NCBI GenBank assembly: GCA_020630575.1
Contig: JAHDBD010000015.1
Coordinates: forward strand, 53,471 to 117,470
DNA length: 64,000 nt
DNA from: Bernardetia sp.
GTDB lineage: Bacteria > Bacteroidota > Bacteroidia > Cytophagales > Bernardetiaceae
Reading direction: 5' to 3'
A model generated the notes under the pieces. It was not told where the DNA came from, searched no databases, and saw nothing but the letters and a program-made list of their open reading frames with translations. Positions 34,451 through 43,268 of this stretch are shown here, piece by piece. Made by a program: the position numbers and the translations under genes. Numbering within the stretch: the first letter of the stretch is position 1; the number at the start of each line of letters is the position of its first letter.

Positions 34451-34639
34451 GAAAACTAAAAAAAGATTGGCAAAATAGTTTAATTAAAACATAGAATTAT
34501 TCAGTTTTTATTTAAAGGTTTTTCAAAAAAAAACCGTATATTGTTAAATCTATTTGTTGAAGAATTTAACCTTAAATTCTTCAACGTAAATGTTTAAGCA
34601 CCTCGTCTTCTAAAATTAATTTATCTCTTTTTTTATTAA

Positions 34640-35806
34640 ATGCCTGTATATTCTAGAAAATCTTATACTTTTAAATATTCTTTATTTGGTATAGCATTTG
34701 GTTTTTGTTTTCCTGTTTTTTCCTTACTCTTTGATACTTTATTTCTCAAAGGCTTGCCTTTTAGTGCTGAGAGTTTTGTAAATATTCATCATATAAATCC
34801 ACTTCATTTTATAATCGATAGTGCACCTATTTTTTTAGGAATAGCTTTTGGATTTGCAGGACGTAATCTTGATGATGTAACTGAAGTAAGACAAGATGTA
34901 GAAACTTATAATGAAGAGTTGTTACAACAAAATCAAATTGTTACACAGTATTCGCATGAGCTACAAGCGCAAAGTGATAAAATAAAAGAACAACGTGTAC
35001 AAGTAGAAAAACTTTTTTCTGATATACAAGCAAGTGTTCGTACTGCTGAAAGGTTGCAACTTGCTCTTCTTCCAGACCTCTCAAACTTGCAAGCTGCTTT
35101 TGATGAAGTATTTATTTTCTATAAGGCAAAAGATATTATTAGTGGTGATTTTTATTGGTTCAGAAGTGTTACTCTAGAAAACAAAGAGTATAAAATAATA
35201 ATTGCAGCAGATTGTACAGGACATGGTGTACCAGGAGCAATTATGACAATTGTAGGTTATTTTTTGTTAGAAAGAATAATAGAAAAAGAAAAAATTGTAA
35301 TGCCTAACGAAATTCTAGAAGCTCTTAATGAAGGTATTACAGAAGCATTTACATCTTCTTCATCTTCAGATAGAAGTATAAAAGTAAGAGAAGGAATGGA
35401 TGCATCTATTTTAGTTGTGAATGAATCAGATAAAAAATTATATTATGCAGGTGCAAATCGTCCTCTTTATTATAGAAGTCCTATGGATGAAACTATTCAA
35501 GTGATTAAAGGAAGTCGTGCTGCATTAGGAGGAGAGAGAAGAAAAAAAGAAAAAGTATTTACACTCAATACTTTAGATTATCAAAAAGGGAGTCAATATT
35601 ATTTATTTTCTGATGGCTACCCTGATCAGTTTGGAGGAAAAAATGATAAAAAATTTGGAAGTAAACGTTTTCGTCAACTTCTAAATGAAAATCCATCTGA
35701 ATCAATGAGTCAAATACATACAGAAATAAAATATGCCTTTGAAACATGGAAATACCGAACTTCACAAACAGATGATGTAGTGGTGGTAGGAATTAAAATA
35801 AAGTAA
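34640..35806 (+). CDS. SpoIIE-family protein phosphatase with two membrane helices
   Basis: A 388-residue protein. Two hydrophobic segments lie at about 13-36 and 56-73, followed by a coiled coil (about 80-142, DVETYNEELLQQNQIVTQYS). The PP2C domain has SGDFYWFR (168-175), AADCTGHGVPGAIM (189-202), REGMDASILVV, GANRPLYYRS and FSDGYPDQFGGK. Metal-binding aspartates are present. The N-terminal part is short compared with the other SpoIIE protein at 20294, so the input is different. It probably switches a signalling regulator by dephosphorylation; the partner is not in the window. Confidence 0.85.
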   Translation: MPVYSRKSYTFKYSLFGIAFGFCFPVFSLLFDTLFLKGLPFSAESFVNIHHINPLHFIIDSAPIFLGIAFGFAGRNLDDVTEVRQDVETYNEELLQQNQIVTQYSHELQAQSDKIKEQRVQVEKLFSDIQASVRTAERLQLALLPDLSNLQAAFDEVFIFYKAKDIISGDFYWFRSVTLENKEYKIIIAADCTGHGVPGAIMTIVGYFLLERIIEKEKIVMPNEILEALNEGITEAFTSSSSSDRSIKVREGMDASILVVNESDKKLYYAGANRPLYYRSPMDETIQVIKGSRAALGGERRKKEKVFTLNTLDYQKGSQYYLFSDGYPDQFGGKNDKKFGSKRFRQLLNENPSESMSQIHTEIKYAFETWKYRTSQTDDVVVVGIKIK

Positions 35807-36202
35807 TAATGTGTATAAATCATACCTTATCTACAGAAATATATTTCGAAAGTAATAATTTATCCTAACTCTTCGTTTTATCTATTTACATTTTTTAAGA
35901 CAGTAAATTTATTCCAATTGCCACACTTCTTTACTTGCTCTCGTCTTTCTAACAATTAGATAAGTTTTTGTCTTCTTAGTCAAGAACTTCAATAATTTTA
36001 CTAATTAATATGCCTTTTTGAAGGTTTTGAGAAAATAGAAAACTGAATTTGCTTAATCTTTTTGTAACTTGCGCCCCAAATTATAATGTCTTAAATCTGA
36101 CTAAACTACAAGTAGTATAGTTTTGTTACAAAAGTAATCTGTAACTAGACATTTAAAAGTGGTTATAATAACCAAAAGGAAAGCAAAAAGGGAAGTTAAA
36201 CT
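35807..36202 (+). other. Intergenic region before uppS
   Basis: About 395 AT-rich bases without a gene. TAACTTGC at 36065-36072 is a weak -7-like element and would give a leader of roughly 125 nt for uppS. No terminator or known RNA is visible. Confidence 0.3.
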
Positions 36203-37039
36203 ATGAAATCAGCTAAAAAAGAAAACACTTCAAAAAAGATAGAAAACTTTACAGCATTTGTTCCAATATCTTCTCGTACAAAAGAAGAAGTACAAGAATT
36301 ATTGGATAAAAATCGTATGCCTTCTCACGTTGCTCTTATCATGGATGGAAACGGAAGATGGGCAAAACAAAGAGGCTTTTCTAGAATATTTGGACACAAA
36401 AATGCTGTCAAAGCAGTCAGAGAAGCAATAGAAGGCTGTGTGGAAATGGGCGTAAAATACCTAACACTCTACACATTTTCTACTGAAAACTGGCAGCGTC
36501 CTGAAGATGAAATAAACGGATTGATGCAGCTTTTAGTTTCAACATTGCGAAGTGAAGTAAAAGAATTGAGTGAAAAAGGCGTGAAGTTGGGAGCAATAGG
36601 TGAACTAGAATCTCTTCCTAATAAATGCCAAATTCAGCTTGATGAATCTATTGCCAAAACAGCACACAATGATAGACTAGTTTTGACACTTGCTTTGAGT
36701 TATAGTGGGCGTACAGAAATGAAAACGGCTATTCAAAAAATTGCTAAGAAAATAGAACAAGGAGAAATTAAATCAAGTCAAATAGATGAGGATTTAATTG
36801 CAAAACATCTTTATACAGCTTCTATTCCTGATCCAGAACTTCTTATTCGTACAAGTGGTGAGATGAGAATTAGTAATTTCTTACTTTGGCAACTTGCCTA
36901 TTCTGAACTTGCTTTTCTAGATGTTCTTTGGCCTGATTTCAGAAAAATACATTTATTTGAAACTCTTCTCAGTTATCAAAATAGAGAAAGACGTTTCGGT
37001 AAGACAAGCGAACAATTCGAAGACAAATCAAAAACATAA
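36203..37039 (+). CDS. uppS: Isoprenyl transferase (undecaprenyl diphosphate synthase)
   Basis: A 278-residue cis-prenyltransferase that makes the C55 lipid carrier for cell wall and polysaccharide synthesis. Family motifs are complete: HVALIMDGNGRWAKQRGF (Asp in MDGN binds the diphosphate), the loop YTFSTENWQRPEDEI, and near the end PDPELLIRTSGEMRISNFLL then AYSELAFLDVLWPDF. The first 35 residues (SAKKENTSKKIENFTAF) are an extra basic extension not needed for activity. It is 75 bases upstream of bamA, the usual Bacteroidota order. An envelope operon with bamA and the Skp-like genes is likely. Confidence 0.95.
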   Translation: MKSAKKENTSKKIENFTAFVPISSRTKEEVQELLDKNRMPSHVALIMDGNGRWAKQRGFSRIFGHKNAVKAVREAIEGCVEMGVKYLTLYTFSTENWQRPEDEINGLMQLLVSTLRSEVKELSEKGVKLGAIGELESLPNKCQIQLDESIAKTAHNDRLVLTLALSYSGRTEMKTAIQKIAKKIEQGEIKSSQIDEDLIAKHLYTASIPDPELLIRTSGEMRISNFLLWQLAYSELAFLDVLWPDFRKIHLFETLLSYQNRERRFGKTSEQFEDKSKT

Positions 37040-37114
37040 AAATAACACAATAAATAATAATAGTCAAATATCAAATTAGCTCTAAAAAATAAAAAGTTTG
37101 TAGTAACTACATTT

Positions 37115-39742
37115 ATGAAAAAGCTACGCTATTCTACTCATTCACTATCTTCATACGACTTTATGTATTCATATAATTCATTGCATTCTATAAAAAATAA
37201 ATACTCAACTAGTTTTGTTTTTTTTCTTCTTATATCTTTTTTATTTTTGAGCAGTTCTGTATCTGTTTTTGCTCAAACAACTCCTTTTAAAGGTTTGGGA
37301 GGATTTGAAACTACCTCTACAAAAGATTTTGATTATTCTAACCCAAAAGAATATACCATTGGAGGAATTAGTGTAAAAGGAGCTAGTTATCTTGACCCAA
37401 ATGCACTTATTTCACTTACAGGGTTGCGTATTGGAGATAAAATAAAACTTCCAGGAGAAGATATTGGACTTGCTATTCGAAAACTTTGGAAACAAGGACT
37501 TTTAGGAGATGTTAGTATAGAAGTAGACAAAATTGAAGCTGAAAAAGTATTTTTAAAACTAATCTTAACAGAAAGACCTAGACTTTCTCGCTTTGAGTTT
37601 ACAGGAATACCTAAAGGTCAAAAAAGCACATTAAAAGACAAAGTAACACTTGTTCGTGGACGTATTGTCAATAATGTTATTCTCAAAAATACAGAAGTAG
37701 CTATCAAACAACATTACATTCAAAAAGGATTTAGAAATGTAGAAGTTAATATTGTTCAGAAAAAAGATACTACTTTAGCAAACAGTGTTCGTTTAGAGAT
37801 TGATGTAAACAAAGGCAAAAAAGTAAGAATACAAGATATTGAAATTGAAGGAAATACAGCAATTACAGATAAGAAGCTCAAACGTAAACTCAAGAAAACA
37901 AAAGAATATTCACCTTTGAATATATTTAGGTCTTCCAAATTTATTCCTAGTGAATTCAAAAATGATAAGAAAAGCCTTATTGCTTATTATAATAAAGAAG
38001 GATATAGAGATGCTTATATTATTTCAGATACTGTCAAAACAGTAGAAGACGGAGTAAAAATAAAAATGACTGTCAATGAAGGAAATAAGTACCACTACAG
38101 AAACATTACTTGGTCAGGCAATTATATTCATTCTGATACTCTTTTAAATTCTGTTCTAGGTGTTCGTAAAGGAGATGTTTATAACCCAGAAGATTTACAA
38201 AAACGTATGTCTTATAATCCTACAGGTTTGGATATTACTTCTCTTTACATGGATGATGGTTATTTATTCTTCAATGTTCAACCAATTGAAGTTAGAGTAG
38301 ATAATGATTCAATTGATATTGAAATGAGAATCTATGAAGGCGACCAAGCTACAATCAGCAAAGTAATTGTTACAGGAAACACTCGTACAAGAGATCATGT
38401 TATTCTGAGAGAAGTTTATACATTACCAGGTCAGAAGTTTAGTCGTTCGGCACTTCTTCGTACACAACAACAACTTTCACAGTTAGGCTATTTTGATGCA
38501 GAAACAATCGGAATCAACCCAATTCCAAATGTAGCAGACGGAACTGTAGATATTCACTATTCAGTAGAAGAAAAACCGAATGACCAGATCGAACTTTCTG
38601 GTGGTTGGGGAGGTGGAGCAATTGGCTTCATCGGAACACTAGGACTTACCTTTAACAACTTTTCTTCTAGTCGTTTATTAGACTTTAGTTCGTGGTCACC
38701 ACTTCCACAAGGAGATGGACAACAAGTTTCTTTACGTTTTCAAGCAAGTGGACGTCAGTTCCAAACTTATTCATTCTCTTTTACAGAACCTTGGTTAGGA
38801 GGTAAAAAACCAAACTCATTCTCTGTTAGCTTACAACATTCAGTTCAGAATCAGATTAGTAATCTTACTAGAGAAAGTACAGGTAACTTTCAAGTTTCAG
38901 GTATTACACTTGCATTAGGTCGTCGTTTAAGAGTTCCTGATAACTATTTTACACTTAGTAATTCATTGGCGTATCTGCGTTATGGTCTAAATAACTATAC
39001 AAGAGCTAATTTTAGAAATATTACTGATGGTAGTTTTAATAGCATAGTTTTCAATACTACTCTGTCACGTTCAAGTGTAGATAGTCCAATTTATCCTCGT
39101 AATGGAGCAAGTATTTCACTTAGTGTAGGACTTACACCTCCTTTTTCTTCCTTTAGAAACATAAATTATGAAACAGCAGAAGATTCAGAAATTTTTAAAT
39201 TTGTAGAATATCACAAATGGATGTTTGATAATTCGTGGTACACACCAATCGTAGGTGATTTGGTATTTAGTGCAAGGTCACACATGGGCTTTATTGGTTC
39301 ATATAATAAAAAAGTTCCTATTAGTCCTTTCGAACGCTTTATTTTAGGTGGTTCTGGTTTAGGATTTGGTAACTTACTTTTAGGTTCTGATATTGTAGGT
39401 CTTAGAGGTTATGAAGATAATTCAGTTGTGCCGAGTGATTCTAGAAGTGAAGGTGGTGTAGCTTATAATAAATTTGTAATGGAACTGCGTTATCCTGTTA
39501 CTCTTAATCAAGCTGCTTCTATTTTTGTACTTGCTTTTGCAGAAGGTGGAAACAATTGGAGTAGCTTTAAGACTTTTCAACCTTTTGATTTGAAACGTTC
39601 GGCAGGAGTTGGCGCACGTATCTTTATGCCTGCTTTTGGTCTCTTAGGTATTGACTGGGCGTATGGTTTTGACCAAATACCTGGAAATCCAAATGCAAAT
39701 GGAGCGCAATTCCACTTTACTATTGGACAAATGATTCGTTAA
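37115..39742 (+). CDS. bamA: Outer membrane protein assembly factor BamA
   Basis: An 875-residue Omp85 protein, the core of the machine that folds barrels into the outer membrane. The signal sequence is internal to a long N-terminus: hydrophobic FVFFLLISFLFLSSSVSVFA ends near residue 53 (AQTT). POTRA domains follow (YTIGGISVKGASYLDPNALI; RIQDIEIEGNTAITDKKLKR; ATISKVIVTGNTRTRDHVIL), five in all by length. The barrel starts at about residue 490 and includes the LRGY motif (GSDIVGLRGYEDN), where Omp85 proteins have the conserved R in the lid loop. The basic, Tyr/Ser-rich N-terminus before the signal (YSTHSLSSYDFMYSYNSLHS) is odd; a later Met could be the true start. Confidence 0.94.
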   Translation: MKKLRYSTHSLSSYDFMYSYNSLHSIKNKYSTSFVFFLLISFLFLSSSVSVFAQTTPFKGLGGFETTSTKDFDYSNPKEYTIGGISVKGASYLDPNALISLTGLRIGDKIKLPGEDIGLAIRKLWKQGLLGDVSIEVDKIEAEKVFLKLILTERPRLSRFEFTGIPKGQKSTLKDKVTLVRGRIVNNVILKNTEVAIKQHYIQKGFRNVEVNIVQKKDTTLANSVRLEIDVNKGKKVRIQDIEIEGNTAITDKKLKRKLKKTKEYSPLNIFRSSKFIPSEFKNDKKSLIAYYNKEGYRDAYIISDTVKTVEDGVKIKMTVNEGNKYHYRNITWSGNYIHSDTLLNSVLGVRKGDVYNPEDLQKRMSYNPTGLDITSLYMDDGYLFFNVQPIEVRVDNDSIDIEMRIYEGDQATISKVIVTGNTRTRDHVILREVYTLPGQKFSRSALLRTQQQLSQLGYFDAETIGINPIPNVADGTVDIHYSVEEKPNDQIELSGGWGGGAIGFIGTLGLTFNNFSSSRLLDFSSWSPLPQGDGQQVSLRFQASGRQFQTYSFSFTEPWLGGKKPNSFSVSLQHSVQNQISNLTRESTGNFQVSGITLALGRRLRVPDNYFTLSNSLAYLRYGLNNYTRANFRNITDGSFNSIVFNTTLSRSSVDSPIYPRNGASISLSVGLTPPFSSFRNINYETAEDSEIFKFVEYHKWMFDNSWYTPIVGDLVFSARSHMGFIGSYNKKVPISPFERFILGGSGLGFGNLLLGSDIVGLRGYEDNSVVPSDSRSEGGVAYNKFVMELRYPVTLNQAASIFVLAFAEGGNNWSSFKTFQPFDLKRSAGVGARIFMPAFGLLGIDWAYGFDQIPGNPNANGAQFHFTIGQMIR

Positions 39743-40310
39743 ACAGTTATCAGTAAATAGTTACCAGTAACCAGTCAATTTCTAATACAGAATTAATTAC
39801 TTTTGGAATTGAATTATTAAATGAAAAAAAGAGCTTATGGAAAAAGGCAAGAGTTTGGTTTATGATAAGGCTTACCTTTTTGCTATTCGTATTGTAAAAG
39901 CATTTCAGTTTTTACAGAATGATAAGCGAGAATATAACTTATCAAATCAACTCGTTCGATGTGGAACTTCCATAGGTGCAAATATAGCAGAGGCAAACGG
40001 TGCAATTTCTGATAATGATTTTTCTGCAAAAATGAGTATTGCTTATAAAGAATGTTTAGAAACAAAATATTGGCTCAATCTTTTGAAAGATACAGGCTAT
40101 ATAGACATCAAAATATTTGAAAGTATGATAATCGATGCAGAAGAAATTTCTAAAATGCTATTTGCTATCTTAAAAACAACAAGAATCAATAAACAGTGAC
40201 CAGTCAATTTCTATATGACTATAAACTGAAACTAAAACAGTCAATTTATCTTAGTAATTGTTAAAATATACGTATTAACTGGTTACTATTAACTGATTAC
40301 TGGTAACTGT
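39741..40310. repeat. Repeat-bounded unit holding the S23-family gene
   Basis: The left flank (39741-39778) reads ACAGTTATCAGTAAATAG followed by TTACCAGTAACCAGT. The right flank (40275-40310), read on the other strand, is ACAGTTACCAGTAATCAG followed by TTAATAGTAACCAGTTAA. They are imperfect inverted repeats. In addition ACCAGTCAATTTCTA occurs directly at 39770-39784 and 40199-40213, on both sides of the gene. The layout looks like a small mobile or once-mobile cassette between bamA and ompH. Confidence 0.6.
39837..40199 (+). CDS. Four-helix-bundle (S23/IVS-type) protein
   Basis: A 120-residue protein of the 23S rRNA intervening-sequence/S23 family. The conserved pieces are YDKAYLFAIRIVKAFQFL, the turn LSNQLVRCGTSIGANIAEAN, and FSAKMSIAYKECLETKYWLN followed by LLKDTGYI. 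Family members form pentameric bundles of positively charged helices; Avd of diversity-generating retroelements is a relative. Most copies stand alone in the genome, outside rRNA. Here the gene interrupts the bamA-ompH order, and repeats flank it on both sides. The stop codon TGA lies inside the right direct repeat. No reverse transcriptase is near, so a diversity-generating system is not suggested. Confidence 0.85.
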   Translation: MEKGKSLVYDKAYLFAIRIVKAFQFLQNDKREYNLSNQLVRCGTSIGANIAEANGAISDNDFSAKMSIAYKECLETKYWLNLLKDTGYIDIKIFESMIIDAEEISKMLFAILKTTRINKQ

Positions 40311-40348
40311 AAAAAACTTGGCAATGATTTTGAATTTTATACTTATAT

Positions 40349-40927
40349 ATGATGAAAATTCCTTTTAAAAAAAATATCGCTTTTACTTTTTCTACTCTTT
40401 TTTTAGTAGGATTATTTGCTTTGAGTAGCTTTAATACAGCTTCTGCACAGCGTTTTGGTTTTATTGATTCTCAAAAAATATTGGAGCGTTTGCCCGAATA
40501 TTCACAAGCCAATACGGAGCTTGAAGAAATGACAAAACAATGGAAAGCCGAACTAGCCAAGAAAGAACAAGAAATATTGGATAGTCGCACAAAATTGGAA
40601 GCTGAAAGAGTGCTTCTGACAGAAGAAATGTATGTCGAAAAACAAAAAGAAGTTCAGAAAAAAGAAGGCGATTTGATTGCTTACCGTGAAAGTATCTTTG
40701 GTGCAAACGGAATGCTTTTTAAGAAAAGACGTGAACTTATTCGTCCAATTCAAGATAAAATAATGGAGGCTGTTCGTATTGTTTCCTTACAAAAGAAGCT
40801 TCATTTTATGTTTGATAAAGCAAGTGACTTACACATGCTTTTCTATGACGATACTTATAACTTTACTGATTTTGTCTTAGAAGAATTAGGAATACAAGAC
40901 CCTAATATTTCTATTGATAAAGGATAA
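40349..40927 (+). CDS. OmpH/Skp-family periplasmic chaperone (first copy)
   Basis: A 192-residue protein. The signal peptide (MMKIPFKKNIAFTFSTLFLV, cleavage near TASAQ) is followed by the OmpH opening RFGFIDSQKILERLPEYSQA. A long charged coiled coil (about 55-110, QWKAELAKKEQEILDSRTKL) forms the tentacle, and the closing strand is in RIVSLQKKLHFMFDKAS. Skp-like proteins carry unfolded barrel proteins to BamA, and this gene follows bamA with only the S23 cassette between. Two more OmpH copies follow. The next copy begins after this one ends; the apparent overlap disappears once its start is placed at 40995. Confidence 0.87.
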   Translation: MMKIPFKKNIAFTFSTLFLVGLFALSSFNTASAQRFGFIDSQKILERLPEYSQANTELEEMTKQWKAELAKKEQEILDSRTKLEAERVLLTEEMYVEKQKEVQKKEGDLIAYRESIFGANGMLFKKRRELIRPIQDKIMEAVRIVSLQKKLHFMFDKASDLHMLFYDDTYNFTDFVLEELGIQDPNISIDKG

Positions 40928-40994
40928 ACAAGTAATTACAACAATAAAAATAAATTTCCCTTCAAACTCACTTAAAACAAATTATATCAAAATT

Positions 40995-41516
40995 ATGAGA
41001 AAAATAATTTTATCTCTAAGCCTTTTATTTGCTTTTGTAGTATTCCAAAATACACAAGCAACAGCTCAAAACCTCAAAATTGGTTATGTACAAGTAGATT
41101 CAGTAGCTAGTATGATGCCTGAATATAAAGCCTCTAGTTCAGAATTAGAAGGCTTACAAAAAGTAATTCAGAAAAACTTGCAAGGAGAATATCAAAAATT
41201 ACAGGCAAGACAAGAAGAATTGAAAAAAACGGTAACAAACGAACAACAACAAGCTGCTGCACAACAAGAACTTCAAGAGTTGTTTGCAAAATTTGAAGAT
41301 CAACAGAAACAAGCAGAAGAGCGTTTTAATAAAAAACAAAATGACTTACTTTTTCCTATCTATGCAAAAATCCGTGAAGCGATTAAAGAAGTAGGAAAGG
41401 AAAATAACTATGTTCTTATTTTGAATGAATTAGATGGTACAAATACTGCCTATATTTTATATTCAGCAGAAGGAACAGATATTACTGGGCTAGTTGTCAA
41501 AAAATTAGGACTTTAA
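40995..41516 (+). CDS. OmpH/Skp-family periplasmic chaperone (second copy)
   Basis: The start at ATG 40995 (MRKIILSLSLLFAFVVFQNT, cleavage near ATAQ) gives 173 residues; the longer TTG frame would overlap the preceding gene. The mature part starts NLKIGYVQVDSVASMMPEYK, followed by a Gln/Glu/Lys-rich coiled coil (about 60-115) and the closing GKENNYVLILNELDG. This is the standard Skp layout and size. Several Gln runs (NEQQQAAAQQELQ) are a bit unusual. It probably acts in the periplasm on outer membrane clients of BamA. Confidence 0.88.
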   Translation: MRKIILSLSLLFAFVVFQNTQATAQNLKIGYVQVDSVASMMPEYKASSSELEGLQKVIQKNLQGEYQKLQARQEELKKTVTNEQQQAAAQQELQELFAKFEDQQKQAEERFNKKQNDLLFPIYAKIREAIKEVGKENNYVLILNELDGTNTAYILYSAEGTDITGLVVKKLGL

Positions 41517-41559
41517 TCAACTTCTGAATTCTCACAACAATTAAATTTAATTAATTACT

Positions 41560-41567
41560 TACCTTTG
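41560..41567 (+). promoter_or_regulatory. -7 promoter element of the third OmpH gene
   Basis: TACCTTTG followed by CAG, the same octamer as in the HU and tRNA-Val promoters, 81 bases before the ATG at 41649. No TTG at the -33 place. The third copy may therefore have its own transcript. Confidence 0.45.
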
Positions 41568-41648
41568 CAGAATTATTTTTATGAAAGCCTACTAATAATA
41601 GGGGAAAAATCATAAAATCTATATAATTCATTTATCATAAAACAAACG

Positions 41649-42248
41649 ATGAAAAAGATATTCCTTTTGCTCACTTTATTTGTGTTCGTTGCTTCAGTGC
41701 AAGCACAAGATATAAAAATTGGTTATACAAGTGCTTATTTGATTTTGCCTCACGTTCCTGCTTATATGAAAGCGCAAGATTCACTCAAAAAGACTGAAAC
41801 TGCTCTTACAAATACGCTTATGGAGAAACAAAAAGACTTTGAAGCTAAAGTAAAAAAGTTTGAAGTTGATCGTAAAGACCCAAATGCAATTCCTGTTCTT
41901 TTAGAAACTCGTGCAAGAGACTTACAAAAAATGCAACAAGAAATTGCACAAGAGCGTGATTTGTATACTCAAGAGTTACAGAAGATGCAATCAAAATTAC
42001 AAACTCCAATCCTTCAGAAAGTAAAAACTGCTATTGAAGAAGTAGGAAAAGAGAATGGCTATACATTTATTTTGAGTAGCCAAGATGGAATGGGGCAAGA
42101 CAACTTTTTATTCTCTACTGATAAAATTGATGTAACTCTTTTGGTGTTGAATAAATTAGGCGTAAAAATGACAGCAGAGCAGTTAGAAGCTGCAAATGCT
42201 AAATTAGAAGCAGAAGCAATAGCTGCTGAAAAAGCTGCTCAAAACTAA
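41649..42248 (+). CDS. OmpH/Skp-family periplasmic chaperone (third copy)
   Basis: A 199-residue protein with a signal peptide (MKKIFLLLTLFVFVASVQAQ) and the OmpH start DIKIGYTSAYLILPHVPAYM. The coiled coil (about 45-115) is charged and Gln-rich, and the closing strand is in EVGKENGYTFILSSQDG. It has a longer Ala/Glu tail (LEAANAKLEAEAIAAEKAAQ) than the second copy. It has its own -7 element upstream and a strong terminator after it, so it may be expressed separately from copies one and two. Confidence 0.88.
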   Translation: MKKIFLLLTLFVFVASVQAQDIKIGYTSAYLILPHVPAYMKAQDSLKKTETALTNTLMEKQKDFEAKVKKFEVDRKDPNAIPVLLETRARDLQKMQQEIAQERDLYTQELQKMQSKLQTPILQKVKTAIEEVGKENGYTFILSSQDGMGQDNFLFSTDKIDVTLLVLNKLGVKMTAEQLEAANAKLEAEAIAAEKAAQN

Positions 42249-42275
42249 GATTAAAATTGATTTTTTAAATCAGAC

Positions 42276-42308
42276 AAAACCTTATTCTGAAAAAGAATAA
42301 GGTTTTTT
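42276..42308 (+). terminator. Terminator after the third OmpH gene
   Basis: Stem AAAACCTTATTC / GAATAAGGTTTT with a short A-rich loop and a T-run. It separates the Skp cluster from ftsQA. Confidence 0.88.
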
Positions 42309-42350
42309 GCTTTTTTGATAGAAATACGATAGCTTTATTTGATTAATTAC

Positions 42351-42383
42351 AAACCTATACCGTTTTCAAAACCTTATAGGTTT
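42351..42383. repeat. 33-bp palindrome, copy 1 (upstream of ftsQ)
   Basis: AAACCTATACCGTTTT followed by CAAAACCTTATAGGTTT. The arms are near-complementary. Two more 33-bp copies lie at 52637 and 63818. The last base is 38 bases before the ftsQ ATG. Confidence 0.7.
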
Positions 42384-42421
42384 AAGTGGAGTTGTAGAAA
42401 ATTTATGTTATATTTAAAATC

Positions 42422-43192
42422 ATGAAAATATCTGTAAAAATAATCTTATTTGTTTTAGTTATTCTTGTTACTATTGCAGCAACAGAAGTATATCAACGTG
42501 GACAAATGATAGATAGTGTCCATATTTTGGTACGCAATGCAGCACAAAATCCTCAAGATACTTCTCATTTTTTGACAGAAGTAGAAATATTAAAATTGGT
42601 TCGTCAGGATGCAAAAATTGATGTAAACAACCTCAAAGTTAAAGAGATAGATACCGAAAAAATTGAAAACTCCATAAAAACCAATAACTTTGTAGCAAGT
42701 TGTCAAGTAGCTATAGATTCAAAAGGAATTTTACATATAGAAGTAGAAGAACTCAAACCTCTTGCACGAATTTTGAACAAAAACTCAGCAAATGGTGCTT
42801 ATATTACCGAATCAGGAAAACTAATTCCTCTTTCTACTAATTTTACAGCACGAGTTATGTTACTTTCTAGTCAGAAAAGTAATGATACAGAGCTTCTAGA
42901 TACTGCTTTTTGGAGAACTCCAGATGGAAAATTATTTATAAATGCTCTCAAAGAAATAGATAAAAGAACATTTTGGAAAGCTCAGATTACACAACTAGAA
43001 AGAGATAGTAAAGGAAATTTGATAGCTTATCCACAAGTGGGCGAACAGCTCATTGAGTTAGGCTCAGCTAGAAATATGGAAGATAAACTTACTCGTTTGA
43101 AAACGTTTTATGATAAAATTATTCCAATAAAAGGATGGGGAAGTTATCAAATGGTAAGTGTTAGATACGACAATCAGATTGTCTGTAAATAA
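42422..43192 (+). CDS. ftsQ: Cell division protein FtsQ
   Basis: A 256-residue bitopic membrane protein of the divisome. One helix near the N-terminus (KISVKIILFVLVILVTIAAT, residues 2-21) is followed by a periplasmic POTRA-like part. There VHILVRNAAQNPQDTSHFLT and VNNLKVKEIDTEKIENSIKT lead to the beta domain, with NFVASCQVAIDSKGILHIEV. The latter matches the 'V..A.V.r..pgtL.i.v.E..P.A' block of FtsQ. FtsQ links the early FtsZ/FtsA ring to FtsL and FtsB. It is directly followed by ftsA. No murC or ftsZ is adjacent, unlike in a standard dcw cluster. Confidence 0.88.
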   Translation: MKISVKIILFVLVILVTIAATEVYQRGQMIDSVHILVRNAAQNPQDTSHFLTEVEILKLVRQDAKIDVNNLKVKEIDTEKIENSIKTNNFVASCQVAIDSKGILHIEVEELKPLARILNKNSANGAYITESGKLIPLSTNFTARVMLLSSQKSNDTELLDTAFWRTPDGKLFINALKEIDKRTFWKAQITQLERDSKGNLIAYPQVGEQLIELGSARNMEDKLTRLKTFYDKIIPIKGWGSYQMVSVRYDNQIVCK

Positions 43193-43268
43193 ACTTTAAA
43201 ATATAAAATCAATTAATGATGTCAATCGTTTTCATAAAAACAAGACATTCATTTTTATATAAAGACGT

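Noticed and set aside
39837..40199. S23-family gene as an Avd component of a diversity-generating retroelement
   Set aside because: No reverse transcriptase, template repeat or variable-protein gene is present in the window.
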